Positions 27,101-33,939 of a stretch of 64,000 nt of DNA are shown piece after piece. Each line of letters begins with the position of its first letter. Positions within the stretch are counted from its first letter, which is position 1. Made by a program: the position numbers and the translations under genes. Source of the DNA: Flavobacterium coralii (GTDB lineage: Bacteria; Bacteroidota; Bacteroidia; Flavobacteriales; Flavobacteriaceae); assembly GCF_019891545.1 (NCBI RefSeq), contig NZ_JAHDIU010000003.1:396170-460169 (forward strand), read 5' to 3'. The notes below the pieces were generated by a model. That model saw only the letters and a program-made list of their open reading frames with translations, ran no database searches and was not told where the DNA came from.

Positions 27101-28912
27101 GGTTATACCTACAGTATAGACGGCACCAACTACCAAAGCAGTACATTGTTTACGGGGCTTGTTCCCGGTGTTTATACCATATTGGCAAAAAGTCCTGACG
27201 GCTGTCTTGCAGGATCATCTATAGTTATAAATCCTGCTCCCGGCACTCCTGCTGTTGCCGGTGTACTCGTTTCACAGCCGGATTGCAGTTCTGCTACAGG
27301 AACTATTACAGTAACTTCGCCAACAGGTGCAGGTTTAACCTATAGTATAGATGGTGTAAGCTTTCAGCAGGGAACAACCTTTTCGGGGCTGGGGCAGGGT
27401 TCCTATACCATAACAGTAAAAAATAATGCAGGTTGCATATCGGTAACAACTCCTGTTGCGGTTAACGCACCGTTGCCTATACCGCAGCAACCCCAGATAA
27501 CGGCAACCCAGCCTACGTGCACAGACCCTACCGGCGCAATTACCGTTGTTTCTCCTTTGGGCGCGGGACTGACATATAGCGTAGATGGAATAAACTTTCA
27601 GGCATCTCCTGAATTTACAGGACTTACCCCGGGAGTAACTTATAATGTTATCGTACAAAACAGTACGGGCTGTACGGCAACATCGTTACCAAGAACTATT
27701 TATGATGCCCCAGAAGTACCCGCAATACCTGTTGTGACAGTAGAGCAGCCCGACTGCGATAGCAGCAGAGGTTTTATAACGGTAGAGTCGCCTGCGGGTG
27801 CCGACATCCGATATAGTATCAATGGAATATCGTTCCAGCCGGGTAACCTCTTTACCAATGTTGTACCGGGCACTTATACAATAACTGTGCGTAATGGTGA
27901 TGGCTGTACAGCATCAGCACAGGTAACCGTAAACCAGCCCCCTGCAGTTTCTGATGCCGGCACTATAGCGGGACCAACACAGGTTTGCGAAAATGATATA
28001 GCACAATTTACCGCTACAGTAGCTGACGGAACCTGGTCGGTTAGCGATGAAAACCGGGCTACCATAAGCAGCACAGGAGAACTGACGGCTTTATTTTCTG
28101 GTAATGTAATTGTCTATTATACCGTACAGGAACCTGATAAATGTGCCGCTACATCCGAATTCTCAGTTTGGGTTACAGGTGCGCCCCAGCCTGATTTAAA
28201 TGATGGGACAATTTGCAGGGATATAGAAACAGGCGAATATGGTACCGCAGAACTGAACACAGGGCTTTCTGCCACTGATTATTCTTTTGTTTGGTATAAA
28301 GATTCAGATATTATACCTGGCACAGACGGCTACATCACCGTTACCGAACCCGGCACCTATACTGTTGAGGTTACAAGCCTGCAAACAGGCTGTACGGGCA
28401 GCACAACCGCAACTGTTATACCATCATCAAGAGCAATAATAAATGTAGAGGTTGGGCAGGATTTCTCTTACACACAAACTGTTACTGTAAACGTAGTGGG
28501 TGGCTCGGGAGATTATGAATACCAGCTTAACATGAACGGCTACCAGGATTCACCGGTATTTACAGGAATAAGAGAAGGGGAGTACCTTATTACCGTGAGG
28601 GATAAAAATGGCTGCGGCTTAACGATTGCCGAGGTATATGCGCTTAATTACCCGCGCTATTTCAGCCCTAACGGAGATGGCGAGCACGACACATGGTTTG
28701 TGGAAGGGCTTAAAGGAAGGGATGATGCCAGCATTTATATTTTTGACCGATATGGTAAAATTGTAGGATATGTGGCAGGCGGCACCCCGGGTTGGGATGG
28801 CACCCTTGAAGGCAACCTGCTCCCGGCAACCGATTACTGGTTTAAGTTGTTCTACACATCTTCCAACGGCAGTAAGAAAGAATTTAAAGCACATTTTTCA
28901 CTTATCAGATAA
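24131..28912 (+). CDS. Giant SprB-repeat surface protein with gliding-type (T9SS type B) C-terminal domain
   Basis: 1593 residues. Signal peptide, then a PPC-like domain (NDNCANATTLTV ... IWYQFTATATSHTV, about 27-160). A second beta domain and Ig-like segments follow. Nine SprB-type repeats of about 77 residues span roughly residues 577-1270. Each has xQPxC...G...YSIDGxNFQxxxxFxGLxxGxYTITVxNxxGC. The C-terminus is the gliding-motility-associated/CHU_C type B domain: YFSPNGDGEHDTWFVEG, IYIFDRYGKIV, GWDGTLEGNLLPATDYWF, FKAHFSLIR. SprB is the mobile adhesin of gliding Flavobacteria; this shorter relative is likely a surface adhesin, not necessarily a gliding one. Confidence 0.9.
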   Translation: MKKTILFLFLTLFVINLSAEANNAFAPVNDNCANATTLTVNSGTACTATSVASFSAATVSPEGNTCTPATTGDIWYQFTATATSHTVALSNFTGTPQPVAMVLYEGADCGTLTQMYCSINNVILATSLTVGNTYKLRLYFNTANPSLTATTFSVCVTTPPPPSGNNQSDCVITTINFDFESPAPTATIYPIFLNHNVVQGWRTTASDQMMEYWPVPNYENVPAYSGIQFIELNANLVSGVYQDYQTPEVTTFTYGFAHRGRQGTDTCQLLAGPPGGPYTPVGSPVSTGNTAWSYNTGTYNVPAGQTVTRFIFQSVSSVGGASVGNYLDAITFTANNGILSPNPYSMNCGDLIANVNAAGTGTWVPHASNPSEVVIANASSGNTTISGFSAEGMYYFDWVTQYCTSTLEISFTGDEVEPPVVQDVTYCQGETATELTATPSPGNTINWFTGAPPVPSTAVTGTFTYYVSQIAPNGCESVSAAITVTVNPPGDAVTGFTLPEAACEGSAALLPDTADGFTGGGIFGAEPGLDINAATGEINPAASTPGDYTVTYTVAANECTGAGSTQVPFTVYELPAQADVSVSQPNCSIATGTITINSLTGTGYIYSINGTDFQATTTFSGLSAGTYSVTVLNQFGCSSVLNGVTVNAAPSVPATPTISVAQPTCTVADGTITVTAPLGAAYTYSINGTDFQASPIFNNVASGNYTVTVTNTDGCNATTTAVINAQPPTPAVPVATVSNPDCTIATGTLTVNSPTGAGLTYSLNGINYQSSTVFSGLTAGDYTITVKNAQGCTAVSSVYTIDIAPTPVPAINRTITQPNCTVFTGEVTVNAPVGPQYTYSLDGVNYQPSTTFISVAPGNYTLTVLNTDGCTATSAVVINNAPGVPAVPVVTATQPDCSMPWGTLIVNSPTGAGIMYSLDGINYQVSNVFTGLAEGTYTVTVLNNFGCSATSGNFSIDAPPALAPSPQLSASQPDCLTGVGAISVGSPVGGGYTYSIDGTNYQSSTLFTGLVPGVYTILAKSPDGCLAGSSIVINPAPGTPAVAGVLVSQPDCSSATGTITVTSPTGAGLTYSIDGVSFQQGTTFSGLGQGSYTITVKNNAGCISVTTPVAVNAPLPIPQQPQITATQPTCTDPTGAITVVSPLGAGLTYSVDGINFQASPEFTGLTPGVTYNVIVQNSTGCTATSLPRTIYDAPEVPAIPVVTVEQPDCDSSRGFITVESPAGADIRYSINGISFQPGNLFTNVVPGTYTITVRNGDGCTASAQVTVNQPPAVSDAGTIAGPTQVCENDIAQFTATVADGTWSVSDENRATISSTGELTALFSGNVIVYYTVQEPDKCAATSEFSVWVTGAPQPDLNDGTICRDIETGEYGTAELNTGLSATDYSFVWYKDSDIIPGTDGYITVTEPGTYTVEVTSLQTGCTGSTTATVIPSSRAIINVEVGQDFSYTQTVTVNVVGGSGDYEYQLNMNGYQDSPVFTGIREGEYLITVRDKNGCGLTIAEVYALNYPRYFSPNGDGEHDTWFVEGLKGRDDASIYIFDRYGKIVGYVAGGTPGWDGTLEGNLLPATDYWFKLFYTSSNGSKKEFKAHFSLIR
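25860..27945 (+). repeat. Nine tandem SprB-type repeats (about 230 bp each)
   Basis: Within the gene at 24131. Each unit opens with a QP-x-C motif (for example SQPNCSIATG, AQPTCTVADG, SNPDCTIATG, EQPDCDSSRG) and ends in a GC pair partner, so each probably holds one disulfide. The units have diverged at DNA level, so recent expansion is not indicated. Confidence 0.85.
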
Positions 28913-28974
28913 ATTTAATTTTGCTTAACGCAACCTTTCTCATTATCTGCATCTTAGAATAAAAACACACTGCT

Positions 28975-29472
28975 ATGAAAAAACTTTTGCCTGCTTTGTG
29001 CAGCCTGCAATTATTTTTGCTTACAGGCTGCTGCTGGTATTGCGTGGATGACGATATCCCGCCGATGAACAACTATGAAGCTGTAATAATAACCCGTGCC
29101 GAACTGGAAAGCGCTGTACAGGTTTTACCACCGCATGCTATTGAAAAAGCCGGAAAGATTTATATTAAGGATAACCTCATGTTCATCAACGATAAGAATC
29201 AGGGTTTTCATGTCTATAACTACTCCAATCCGCAAAACCCGTTGCCCGTAGCGTTTATCAATACACCCGGCGCTACCGATCTTGCCGTGCGCAACAACAC
29301 CATTTACATTAACCAGGCGGTTGACCTCCTTACATTGCAATATAACCCGGACACTAACACTATACAGGTTACCAAACGCAACCGTAACGTTTTTCCTCAA
29401 AAAGAGGCTCCCGATGCCAGCTATACCGGTTTAGACAATGATGAGATAATAATTGACTGGCAACTTAAATAA
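28975..29472 (+). CDS. Small lipoprotein with LVIVD-like segments
   Basis: 165 residues. Signal peptide with lipobox LLTGC followed by CWYCVDDD. The mature part contains a segment resembling one LVIVD-type propeller repeat (KIYIKDNLMFINDKNQGFHVYNYSNPQNPLPVAFIN), followed by ATDLAVRNNTIYINQAVDLLTL. It is too short for a complete propeller. It lies 11 bp upstream of another lipoprotein of the same kind, and 62 bp after the SprB-like gene. Co-transcription of the pair is likely. Function unknown. Confidence 0.75.
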   Translation: MKKLLPALCSLQLFLLTGCCWYCVDDDIPPMNNYEAVIITRAELESAVQVLPPHAIEKAGKIYIKDNLMFINDKNQGFHVYNYSNPQNPLPVAFINTPGATDLAVRNNTIYINQAVDLLTLQYNPDTNTIQVTKRNRNVFPQKEAPDASYTGLDNDEIIIDWQLK

Positions 29473-29483
29473 CTAAAAAGATC

Positions 29484-30221
29484 ATGAAAAAATATATACT
29501 ATTGTTGCCGGCCCTGCTTATTATGTTTTTAAGCGGCTGCTCTGCCGACAGTGATACTGCTGCTGCAAATACTGACGGTACCGGAGGCTCTCTTGCTGTT
29601 TTTGTACTTAAAGGAAATTACCTTTATGCTGTAGATCATTCTAACCTTAATGTGTTTTCTTTGCTTAATGAAGCTGAACCTGTAAAGGTAAATACCATAA
29701 ATGTAGGTTTCAACATTGAAACATTGTCCTCTGAAGGAGATTATCTTTATATCGGTTCTACAAACGGAATGTTTATTTATTCTGTTGAAAATCCTGAAGC
29801 TCCTCAAATGCTTTCCGCTGTACAGCACTTTACTGCCTGCGACCCTGTTATAGCCACAGAAACACATGCATTTGTAACACTGCATTCCACCACATGGTGC
29901 GGTAACAATATCAATGCGCTGGAAATATATGACATTGCCGACAGGGAAAATCCGTTACTGGTACACAGGCGTAACCTTACCGAGCCAACAGGTATTGGCT
30001 TGTATAATAACTATCTGTTTGTTTGTGATGATGAGATAAAAGTTTTTGATGTAACAGACCCCGAAGCCCCGGCACTTGTTACCAGCATCAACCGTTATTG
30101 CTTTGATGTTATAATTAAAGATGATACGCTATTTGCAATAGGTAATGAAGGTGTTTACCGATACAGCCTTAACCCATCTGACATTACAGCTATAACAGAG
30201 GTTAGCAGCATCACATTTTAA
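29484..30221 (+). CDS. LVIVD-repeat lipoprotein
   Basis: 245 residues. Lipobox LSGCSAD followed by acidic residues. The chain is a series of propeller blades of LVIVD type: NYLYAVDHSNLNVFSLLNEAEPVKVNTI, DYLYIGSTNGMFIYSVENPEAPQMLS, NALEIYDIADRENPLLVHRRN, NYLFVCDDEIKVFDVTDPEAPALVTS. Such blades are common in outer-membrane lipoproteins of Bacteroidota. Probably binds something at the cell surface, with no enzymatic motif. Second gene of the pair starting at 28975. It abuts the convergent DUF421 gene (1 bp). Confidence 0.8.
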   Translation: MKKYILLLPALLIMFLSGCSADSDTAAANTDGTGGSLAVFVLKGNYLYAVDHSNLNVFSLLNEAEPVKVNTINVGFNIETLSSEGDYLYIGSTNGMFIYSVENPEAPQMLSAVQHFTACDPVIATETHAFVTLHSTTWCGNNINALEIYDIADRENPLLVHRRNLTEPTGIGLYNNYLFVCDDEIKVFDVTDPEAPALVTSINRYCFDVIIKDDTLFAIGNEGVYRYSLNPSDITAITEVSSITF

Positions 30222-30746
30222 TTATTTCTTAGCCACGTTTTGCAGTGTCTGGTTATCGTCATCTTTTAATTTAGATATAACGGTTATTTCGCCGGCGGTT
30301 TCCAGTATCATGGCATCAATATCAGATAGGCTGCCTATGCCTTGTTTACGTGCAGCTACATATACTTCTTCTATGGTAATGCGTTGTTCTTTAAGCACAT
30401 CGTTAAAGACTTCGCCTTTATATAGTAGTAAAGAAGGCCTGCTGGTAATCATTTTCTTTACGGGCTTATAACGTACCGAAAGCCATGTAATGGTGTATTG
30501 CAACCCTATAAGTAGGAAAAATACAAGCGCTCCGTCAACAAGTGCTACATTTTTATTCAGCGTTACAGTCGCAAAAGCCGAACCTAATGCGATTGTGATG
30601 ATGAAGTCAAATGCATTCATTTTAGAAAGTGTCCGTTTGCCTGATATGCGGAGCATGATTACAAGGGTTATATAGGCTAATACAGTAATAATAACAGTGC
30701 GCACTATACTTTCCCAACTGTCAAAAAATATCTTGTTCATGGGCAT
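30222..30746 (-). CDS. DUF421 (YetF-like) membrane protein
   Basis: 174 residues. Three membrane helices in the first about 80 residues (TVIITVLAYITLVIMLRISG, FDFIITIALGSAFATVTL, GALVFFLLIGLQYTITWLSV), with the family signature GKRTLSKMNAFDFIITIALGS. The cytosolic C-terminal domain has PSLLLYKGEVFNDVLKEQRIT and EVYVAARKQGIGSLSDIDAMILE, which is diagnostic for DUF421/YetF. Function in the family is poorly known. It is convergent with the lipoprotein gene to its left. Confidence 0.9.
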   Translation of the reverse strand: MPMNKIFFDSWESIVRTVIITVLAYITLVIMLRISGKRTLSKMNAFDFIITIALGSAFATVTLNKNVALVDGALVFFLLIGLQYTITWLSVRYKPVKKMITSRPSLLLYKGEVFNDVLKEQRITIEEVYVAARKQGIGSLSDIDAMILETAGEITVISKLKDDDNQTLQNVAKK

Positions 30747-30884
30747 TTAGTTTTATCTTATACAAGTTACTAAACCCATTACAGATATAACAGCAGTTTA
30801 ATAAAGCATTAAAAGTATCCGGCCTTGCACCGGGCTGCCGTATGTATTACAGAATATTCTATATTTACCAAAATAATATAGCAG

Positions 30885-31406
30885 ATGAAGGAAATTCTTG
30901 CAGCAGTTGCAGAACAGGAAAAAGGGGAGTTTGATTTTACAGAAGCTATGTTTAATGGATTCAGGGGGGCAAAAGTATTTGTGACCTATTATCGGTTAAA
31001 GCTGGATTATAAAAGCAATACAATTACTATAAATTATGAATCAGGGAACCATAATATGGCAAAAATAGAAATGGAGATTAAAAACACGGAAGCTATTCCG
31101 CAGTTTTTAGTCACCAACAGGAGCCAGTATTACAGGTTGCTTTACCGTAAAGCGAATATCCTAAGAGTAGAATGTCATGATGTAGTTTTTAAAAAGTTTA
31201 TTGAAGAATTGTTTTACTCCACAAATTTAGAGTTGATTGCAAGAGATAATCTATTTGAACCTAAAATTAGTTGTTCGCTAACAGACAATGGTATAAAAAC
31301 GCTTATAACCGATTTTAATGTAGCATTTTCTGAAAAAAAAGGCGCGCTCTTAGCGCTCATTGATTTTTATAAAAGCATTGTAGATTATTCTGAAAACAGG
31401 GTTTAG
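30885..31406 (+). CDS. Unrecognised cytoplasmic protein at the left edge of the accessory island
   Basis: 173 residues, soluble, mixed alpha/beta, no signal peptide, low GC compared with genes to the left. No known motif. It could be an immunity protein or a stand-alone effector, but there is no direct evidence. Oddly, the last about 30 bp of its coding sequence (VDYSENRV-stop) recur at 44618-44646 with a 2-bp deletion, joined there to an immunity-type gene. The same junction is found here: the decayed end of a second immunity-type gene follows at 31459-31545. So this gene family seems to be part of the toxin-immunity array. Confidence 0.65.
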   Translation: MKEILAAVAEQEKGEFDFTEAMFNGFRGAKVFVTYYRLKLDYKSNTITINYESGNHNMAKIEMEIKNTEAIPQFLVTNRSQYYRLLYRKANILRVECHDVVFKKFIEELFYSTNLELIARDNLFEPKISCSLTDNGIKTLITDFNVAFSEKKGALLALIDFYKSIVDYSENRV

Positions 31407-31496
31407 GTTTGTATACTTAAAATACTACTTATTACATTACTCCCTATTAACTAAGCAATCAGCTCCACTTCTCTAAACTCCAATCATCAATTAATC
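31376..31496. repeat. Left copy of an imperfect direct repeat of about 120 bp
   Basis: About 80% identical by eye to 44618-44736, same orientation. It comprises the 3' end of the gene at 30885, about 50 bp of spacer and the 3' end of a minus-strand immunity-type gene. The two copies bracket the pilus-like operon and IS3 remnant (13.1 kb). Confidence 0.85.
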
Positions 31497-31545
31497 TCTG
31501 AATTTGAACCAACTTCCTCTTTAAGCTAATATTTAATATTCTAGT
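31459..31545 (-). pseudogene. Relic C-terminus of a second immunity-type gene
   Basis: Reading the minus strand gives ISLKRKLVQIQRLIDDWSLEKWS-stop. It matches two parts of the protein at 44696-45151: LQRKLV and DRLVNDWSLYEWSK, with about 24 residues between them missing. Upstream the frame is closed by a stop. No start or N-terminal part remains. It is a deletion relic of a paralogue. Confidence 0.75.
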
Positions 31546-31652
31546 GTGATTGGGTTAAATATGTATGCCTAATTGTGTGCATATTACAACCATAGCTAAA
31601 ACAGGATATCACCAGCTAATTTACCAAATCATATACAGATAATATATAAGCT

Positions 31653-31689
31653 AAAAAAAAGGATTGAGATATTCCAATCTCAGTTCTTT
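31653..31689 (-). terminator. Likely terminator of the pilus-like operon
   Basis: 13-bp fully paired stem (31658-31670 with 31677-31689, two G-T pairs), loop ATTCCA, followed on the minus strand by a T run (complement of A at 31653-31660). It lies 335 bp past the last gene. Confidence 0.6.
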
Positions 31690-31955
31690 AAAAGCTATTT
31701 TATTTCGGTATTGTAATTATACGTATGCCCATATAATATTACCTGCGTTTTGAATGATCACCTTATTTATCATTTTACTTCAAAAGTTATTTCGGTAATT
31801 CATTTATTAAATGTTAGAATAAGCTCCCTGTAACCGATTTGCATCTTATTATCAAATACTAAAGTTGAATCAGTTCCATTTTATACTTTCTATTGCCGTA
31901 TTTCAATTTTAATATGGTTGCATGCTTTTTTATTTAGTTTTTCTACAAGTAATAG

Positions 31956-31977
31956 ACAATACGATATTGTATATTTG
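31956..31977 (+). promoter_or_regulatory. Dyad plus TAnnTTTG box at the end of the pilus operon
   Basis: Perfect 6-bp dyad ACAATA-CGA-TATTGT (31956-31970) runs directly into TATATTTG (31970-31977). It would point transcription to the right, antisense to the end of the GspF-like gene, with the 31987-32015 stem-loop near the RNA 5' end. No gene follows on this strand. Tentative. Confidence 0.3.
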
Positions 31978-31986
31978 TATGTCAAT

Positions 31987-32015
31987 GCTGTCCTAGGCTA
32001 ATCATAGAGGACAGC
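31987..32015. other. 8-bp perfect stem-loop beside the GspF-like stop codon
   Basis: GCTGTCCT / AGGACAGC with a 13-nt loop, 8 bp past the stop at 32024. There is no T tract on either side, so not a classical terminator. It may stabilise the operon's 3' end. Confidence 0.45.
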
Positions 32016-32023
32016 AAAAGAAT

Positions 32024-33157
32024 CTACCCAATCGCACTGCTAATTTGGAACATGGGCAAATACATAGCTACTAGTAATACAGCAACAATAAGCCCGACAA
32101 TGACTATAATTATGGGTTCCAGTACTGTTGAAAGTAATTTAGATTGCTGAAGTACTTCATCGCTGTACTGCTGGTTGAGCTGGCTAAAGATATATTCGGT
32201 CTGATTTGTCTCTTCAGCAACCTTAACCAAAGATATTATCCTGTTGTCAAATAACTTGCTCCCCTTTAAACTTTCACTAAGGCTTTCTCCTTTAAGGATT
32301 TTGCGTTCAACCTGGTTAAGTGCTTCTTTCAGCGGAACAAAACCGGTCATTTTATGAACCATTTGTATACTATTTAGCAAGGGCACTTTTGACGCTGTTA
32401 AAAGCGCTACAGCCTGTGTAAACTGTGCTAAATTAACTTTGCTTATAAATGAACCTGCAACAGGTACTTTCAGTAAAAACTCATGCAAAAACTTTTTAAA
32501 GGCATATTTTTTACTAAAATATTTTACTGCGAAAAAAATTATAACAGAAAAAAGAAGCAGTGCAGGGCCTGATGATTTAACAATAGCAGAAAGTTCTACG
32601 ATTATTTTTGTTAGAAAGGGCAGCTCCATATTATTCTGCTTAAAAATATCTTCAAACATTGGAACTACATAGCTTAGCATAAATATAATAACAAGTATTG
32701 CTGTAGATAAAACGATTGACGGATATGTAAGTGCAGAAACAACTACTCTTTTTTGTTCATTTTTGCGTTCATAAAATTCCCCCAGTTCTTTACTAATCCG
32801 TGCTGTAGTGCCTGTTTCTTCTCCAATTTTTAAAGAAAAATATTCATATTCAGAAAATTGTTTGGTATTGTATAGAGCTTCAGAAAACGGCTTTCCGTTA
32901 ATAACTTCTTTCTCTACACCTTTTATAAGCAGTTTATCTTTTTCTTTTTTTTGAGATTCCGTAATTAAAGATAAGGCTTCTTTTATAGTTATGCCGGCAT
33001 TAAGTAAAACAGATAGCTCAAGATAAAAACGTTGCTTTTTTTTATTACCGAACCCCCCTCCAAAAAGAACAATTTCTTTTTTAAGTAATTCGTTGACAGT
33101 ATCACTAAATGACTTATCAGCTTTTTTATTATCAATTTTATCTAATTTAAAAGCCAT
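32024..33157 (-). CDS. GspF/PilC-type inner-membrane platform protein
   Basis: 377 residues. Two T2SSF repeats: first about 45-170 (FYLELSVLLNAGITIKEALSLI ... EYEYFSLKIGEETG), second about 245-370 (FTQAVALLTASKVPLLNSIQMV ... ISLVKVAEETNQTEYIFSQL). Three hydrophobic segments (about 141-164, 193-213, 350-370) fit the family topology. It forms the platform on which the GspE-like ATPase drives pseudopilus assembly. Last gene of the 12-gene operon; its start overlaps the preceding pseudopilin gene by 11 bp. Lower GC than the core genes around the island. Confidence 0.92.
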   Translation of the reverse strand: MAFKLDKIDNKKADKSFSDTVNELLKKEIVLFGGGFGNKKKQRFYLELSVLLNAGITIKEALSLITESQKKEKDKLLIKGVEKEVINGKPFSEALYNTKQFSEYEYFSLKIGEETGTTARISKELGEFYERKNEQKRVVVSALTYPSIVLSTAILVIIFMLSYVVPMFEDIFKQNNMELPFLTKIIVELSAIVKSSGPALLLFSVIIFFAVKYFSKKYAFKKFLHEFLLKVPVAGSFISKVNLAQFTQAVALLTASKVPLLNSIQMVHKMTGFVPLKEALNQVERKILKGESLSESLKGSKLFDNRIISLVKVAEETNQTEYIFSQLNQQYSDEVLQQSKLLSTVLEPIIIVIVGLIVAVLLVAMYLPMFQISSAIG

Positions 33158-33614
33158 CTGTATTCATTAATTGTACAGCATCATTTTGTTTTGAAACAAA
33201 TATACCGTAATCATTTATTTCCTTTATTGCAGAAATATAAACTGCATCTACATTTCCGTTCTCTACCTTATTGCCAAAATAAGAAGTACTTATAATATCT
33301 AACTTTAAAGGTATTGTGTCTGTGTTGCGGATAAGAAACTCTCCATTAAAATTATATATTAGTGTGTCAATATCAGAAACCAGCATCAACTTATTATTCT
33401 CTTTTGTAATATAATTATGTTCATTAAAGTCAGTGTATAGACGCTGTTCAAAAAGAGAAAGTTCTGTAGTTATATTTAAATTGTTTTTTATTTTTTCAAT
33501 ATTGCGCTGCACCAGGCTAAGAACACTAAAAGCAATACCAACTACAATAGCGGTAATTATCATTACAACTAACATTTCTGATAGCGTGAAAGAATTTACT
33601 TTTCTATTATTCAT
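33147..33614 (-). CDS. Pseudopilin (GspH/GspJ-like)
   Basis: 155 residues from the ATG at 33612-33614. Class III signal MNNRKVNS|FTLSEMLVVM: cleavage after Ser8, Glu13 at position +5, then one hydrophobic helix (MLVVMIITAIVVGIAFSVL). Position -1 is Ser rather than the nearly universal Gly. The globular part has short beta strands (LMLVSDIDTLIYNFNGEFLI). Cleaved by the prepilin peptidase and added to the pseudopilus. It overlaps its neighbours on both sides, so translation is coupled. Confidence 0.85.
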   Translation of the reverse strand: MNNRKVNSFTLSEMLVVMIITAIVVGIAFSVLSLVQRNIEKIKNNLNITTELSLFEQRLYTDFNEHNYITKENNKLMLVSDIDTLIYNFNGEFLIRNTDTIPLKLDIISTSYFGNKVENGNVDAVYISAIKEINDYGIFVSKQNDAVQLMNTDGF

Positions 33615-33939
33615 AGAGCCTGCTAACCACAATTTCTTTTTGATTTTTACTATTTTGTGCCCTGTAAACTACCCACGTGTCAGCCCTTTCATTTTTTAAT
33701 TGCACTATGATTCTCCAATTATTAAATTCTTCTGTATACGGAGCTTTTATCTTTCCATGCTGTACATTATATTCAAGTTCTCTAATCCTGGTTTCTACCT
33801 CATGTGTTTTAGCTGAAAAATAATTCAGCAGTAAATTATTCAGTACCAGACTTGCTACCATAAACACTATAACTATGAGCACTGTAGCTATGAGAGTTTC
33901 GATTAATGTTGCCGATTTTATTTTTTTTAATACAGCCAT
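33607..33939 (-). CDS. Pseudopilin (GspI-like)
   Basis: 110 residues. Class III signal MAVLKKIKS|ATLIETLIATV: Ser9 at -1, Ala at +1, Glu14 at +5, then helix VLIVIVFMVASLVLNNLLL. The small size and TLIETLIA motif resemble the minor pseudopilin GspI/PilV. It carries Ser at -1 like the two other E5 pseudopilins of the operon. It overlaps the genes on both sides by 8 and 13 bp. Confidence 0.82.
   Translation of the reverse strand: MAVLKKIKSATLIETLIATVLIVIVFMVASLVLNNLLLNYFSAKTHEVETRIRELEYNVQHGKIKAPYTEEFNNWRIIVQLKNERADTWVVYRAQNSKNQKEIVVSRLYE

Larger units (their letters stand above)
31407..32023. other. 617-bp AT-rich gap holding gene relics and hairpins
   Basis: No intact gene. It contains the decayed immunity-gene end (31459-31545), a terminator-like hairpin (31653-31689), and about 260 bp (31690-31950) in which I see nothing specific. 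Near the right end are a dyad with a TAnnTTTG box (31956-31977) and an 8-bp stem-loop (31987-32015) next to the end of the pilus operon. Confidence 0.6.

Noticed and set aside
31497-31516. Sequence CTGAATTTGAACCAAC, similar to the tRNA-Pro T-arm region, as possible left att site
   Set aside because: Only 13 of 16 bases match and the stretch is explained as coding sequence of the immunity-gene relic.
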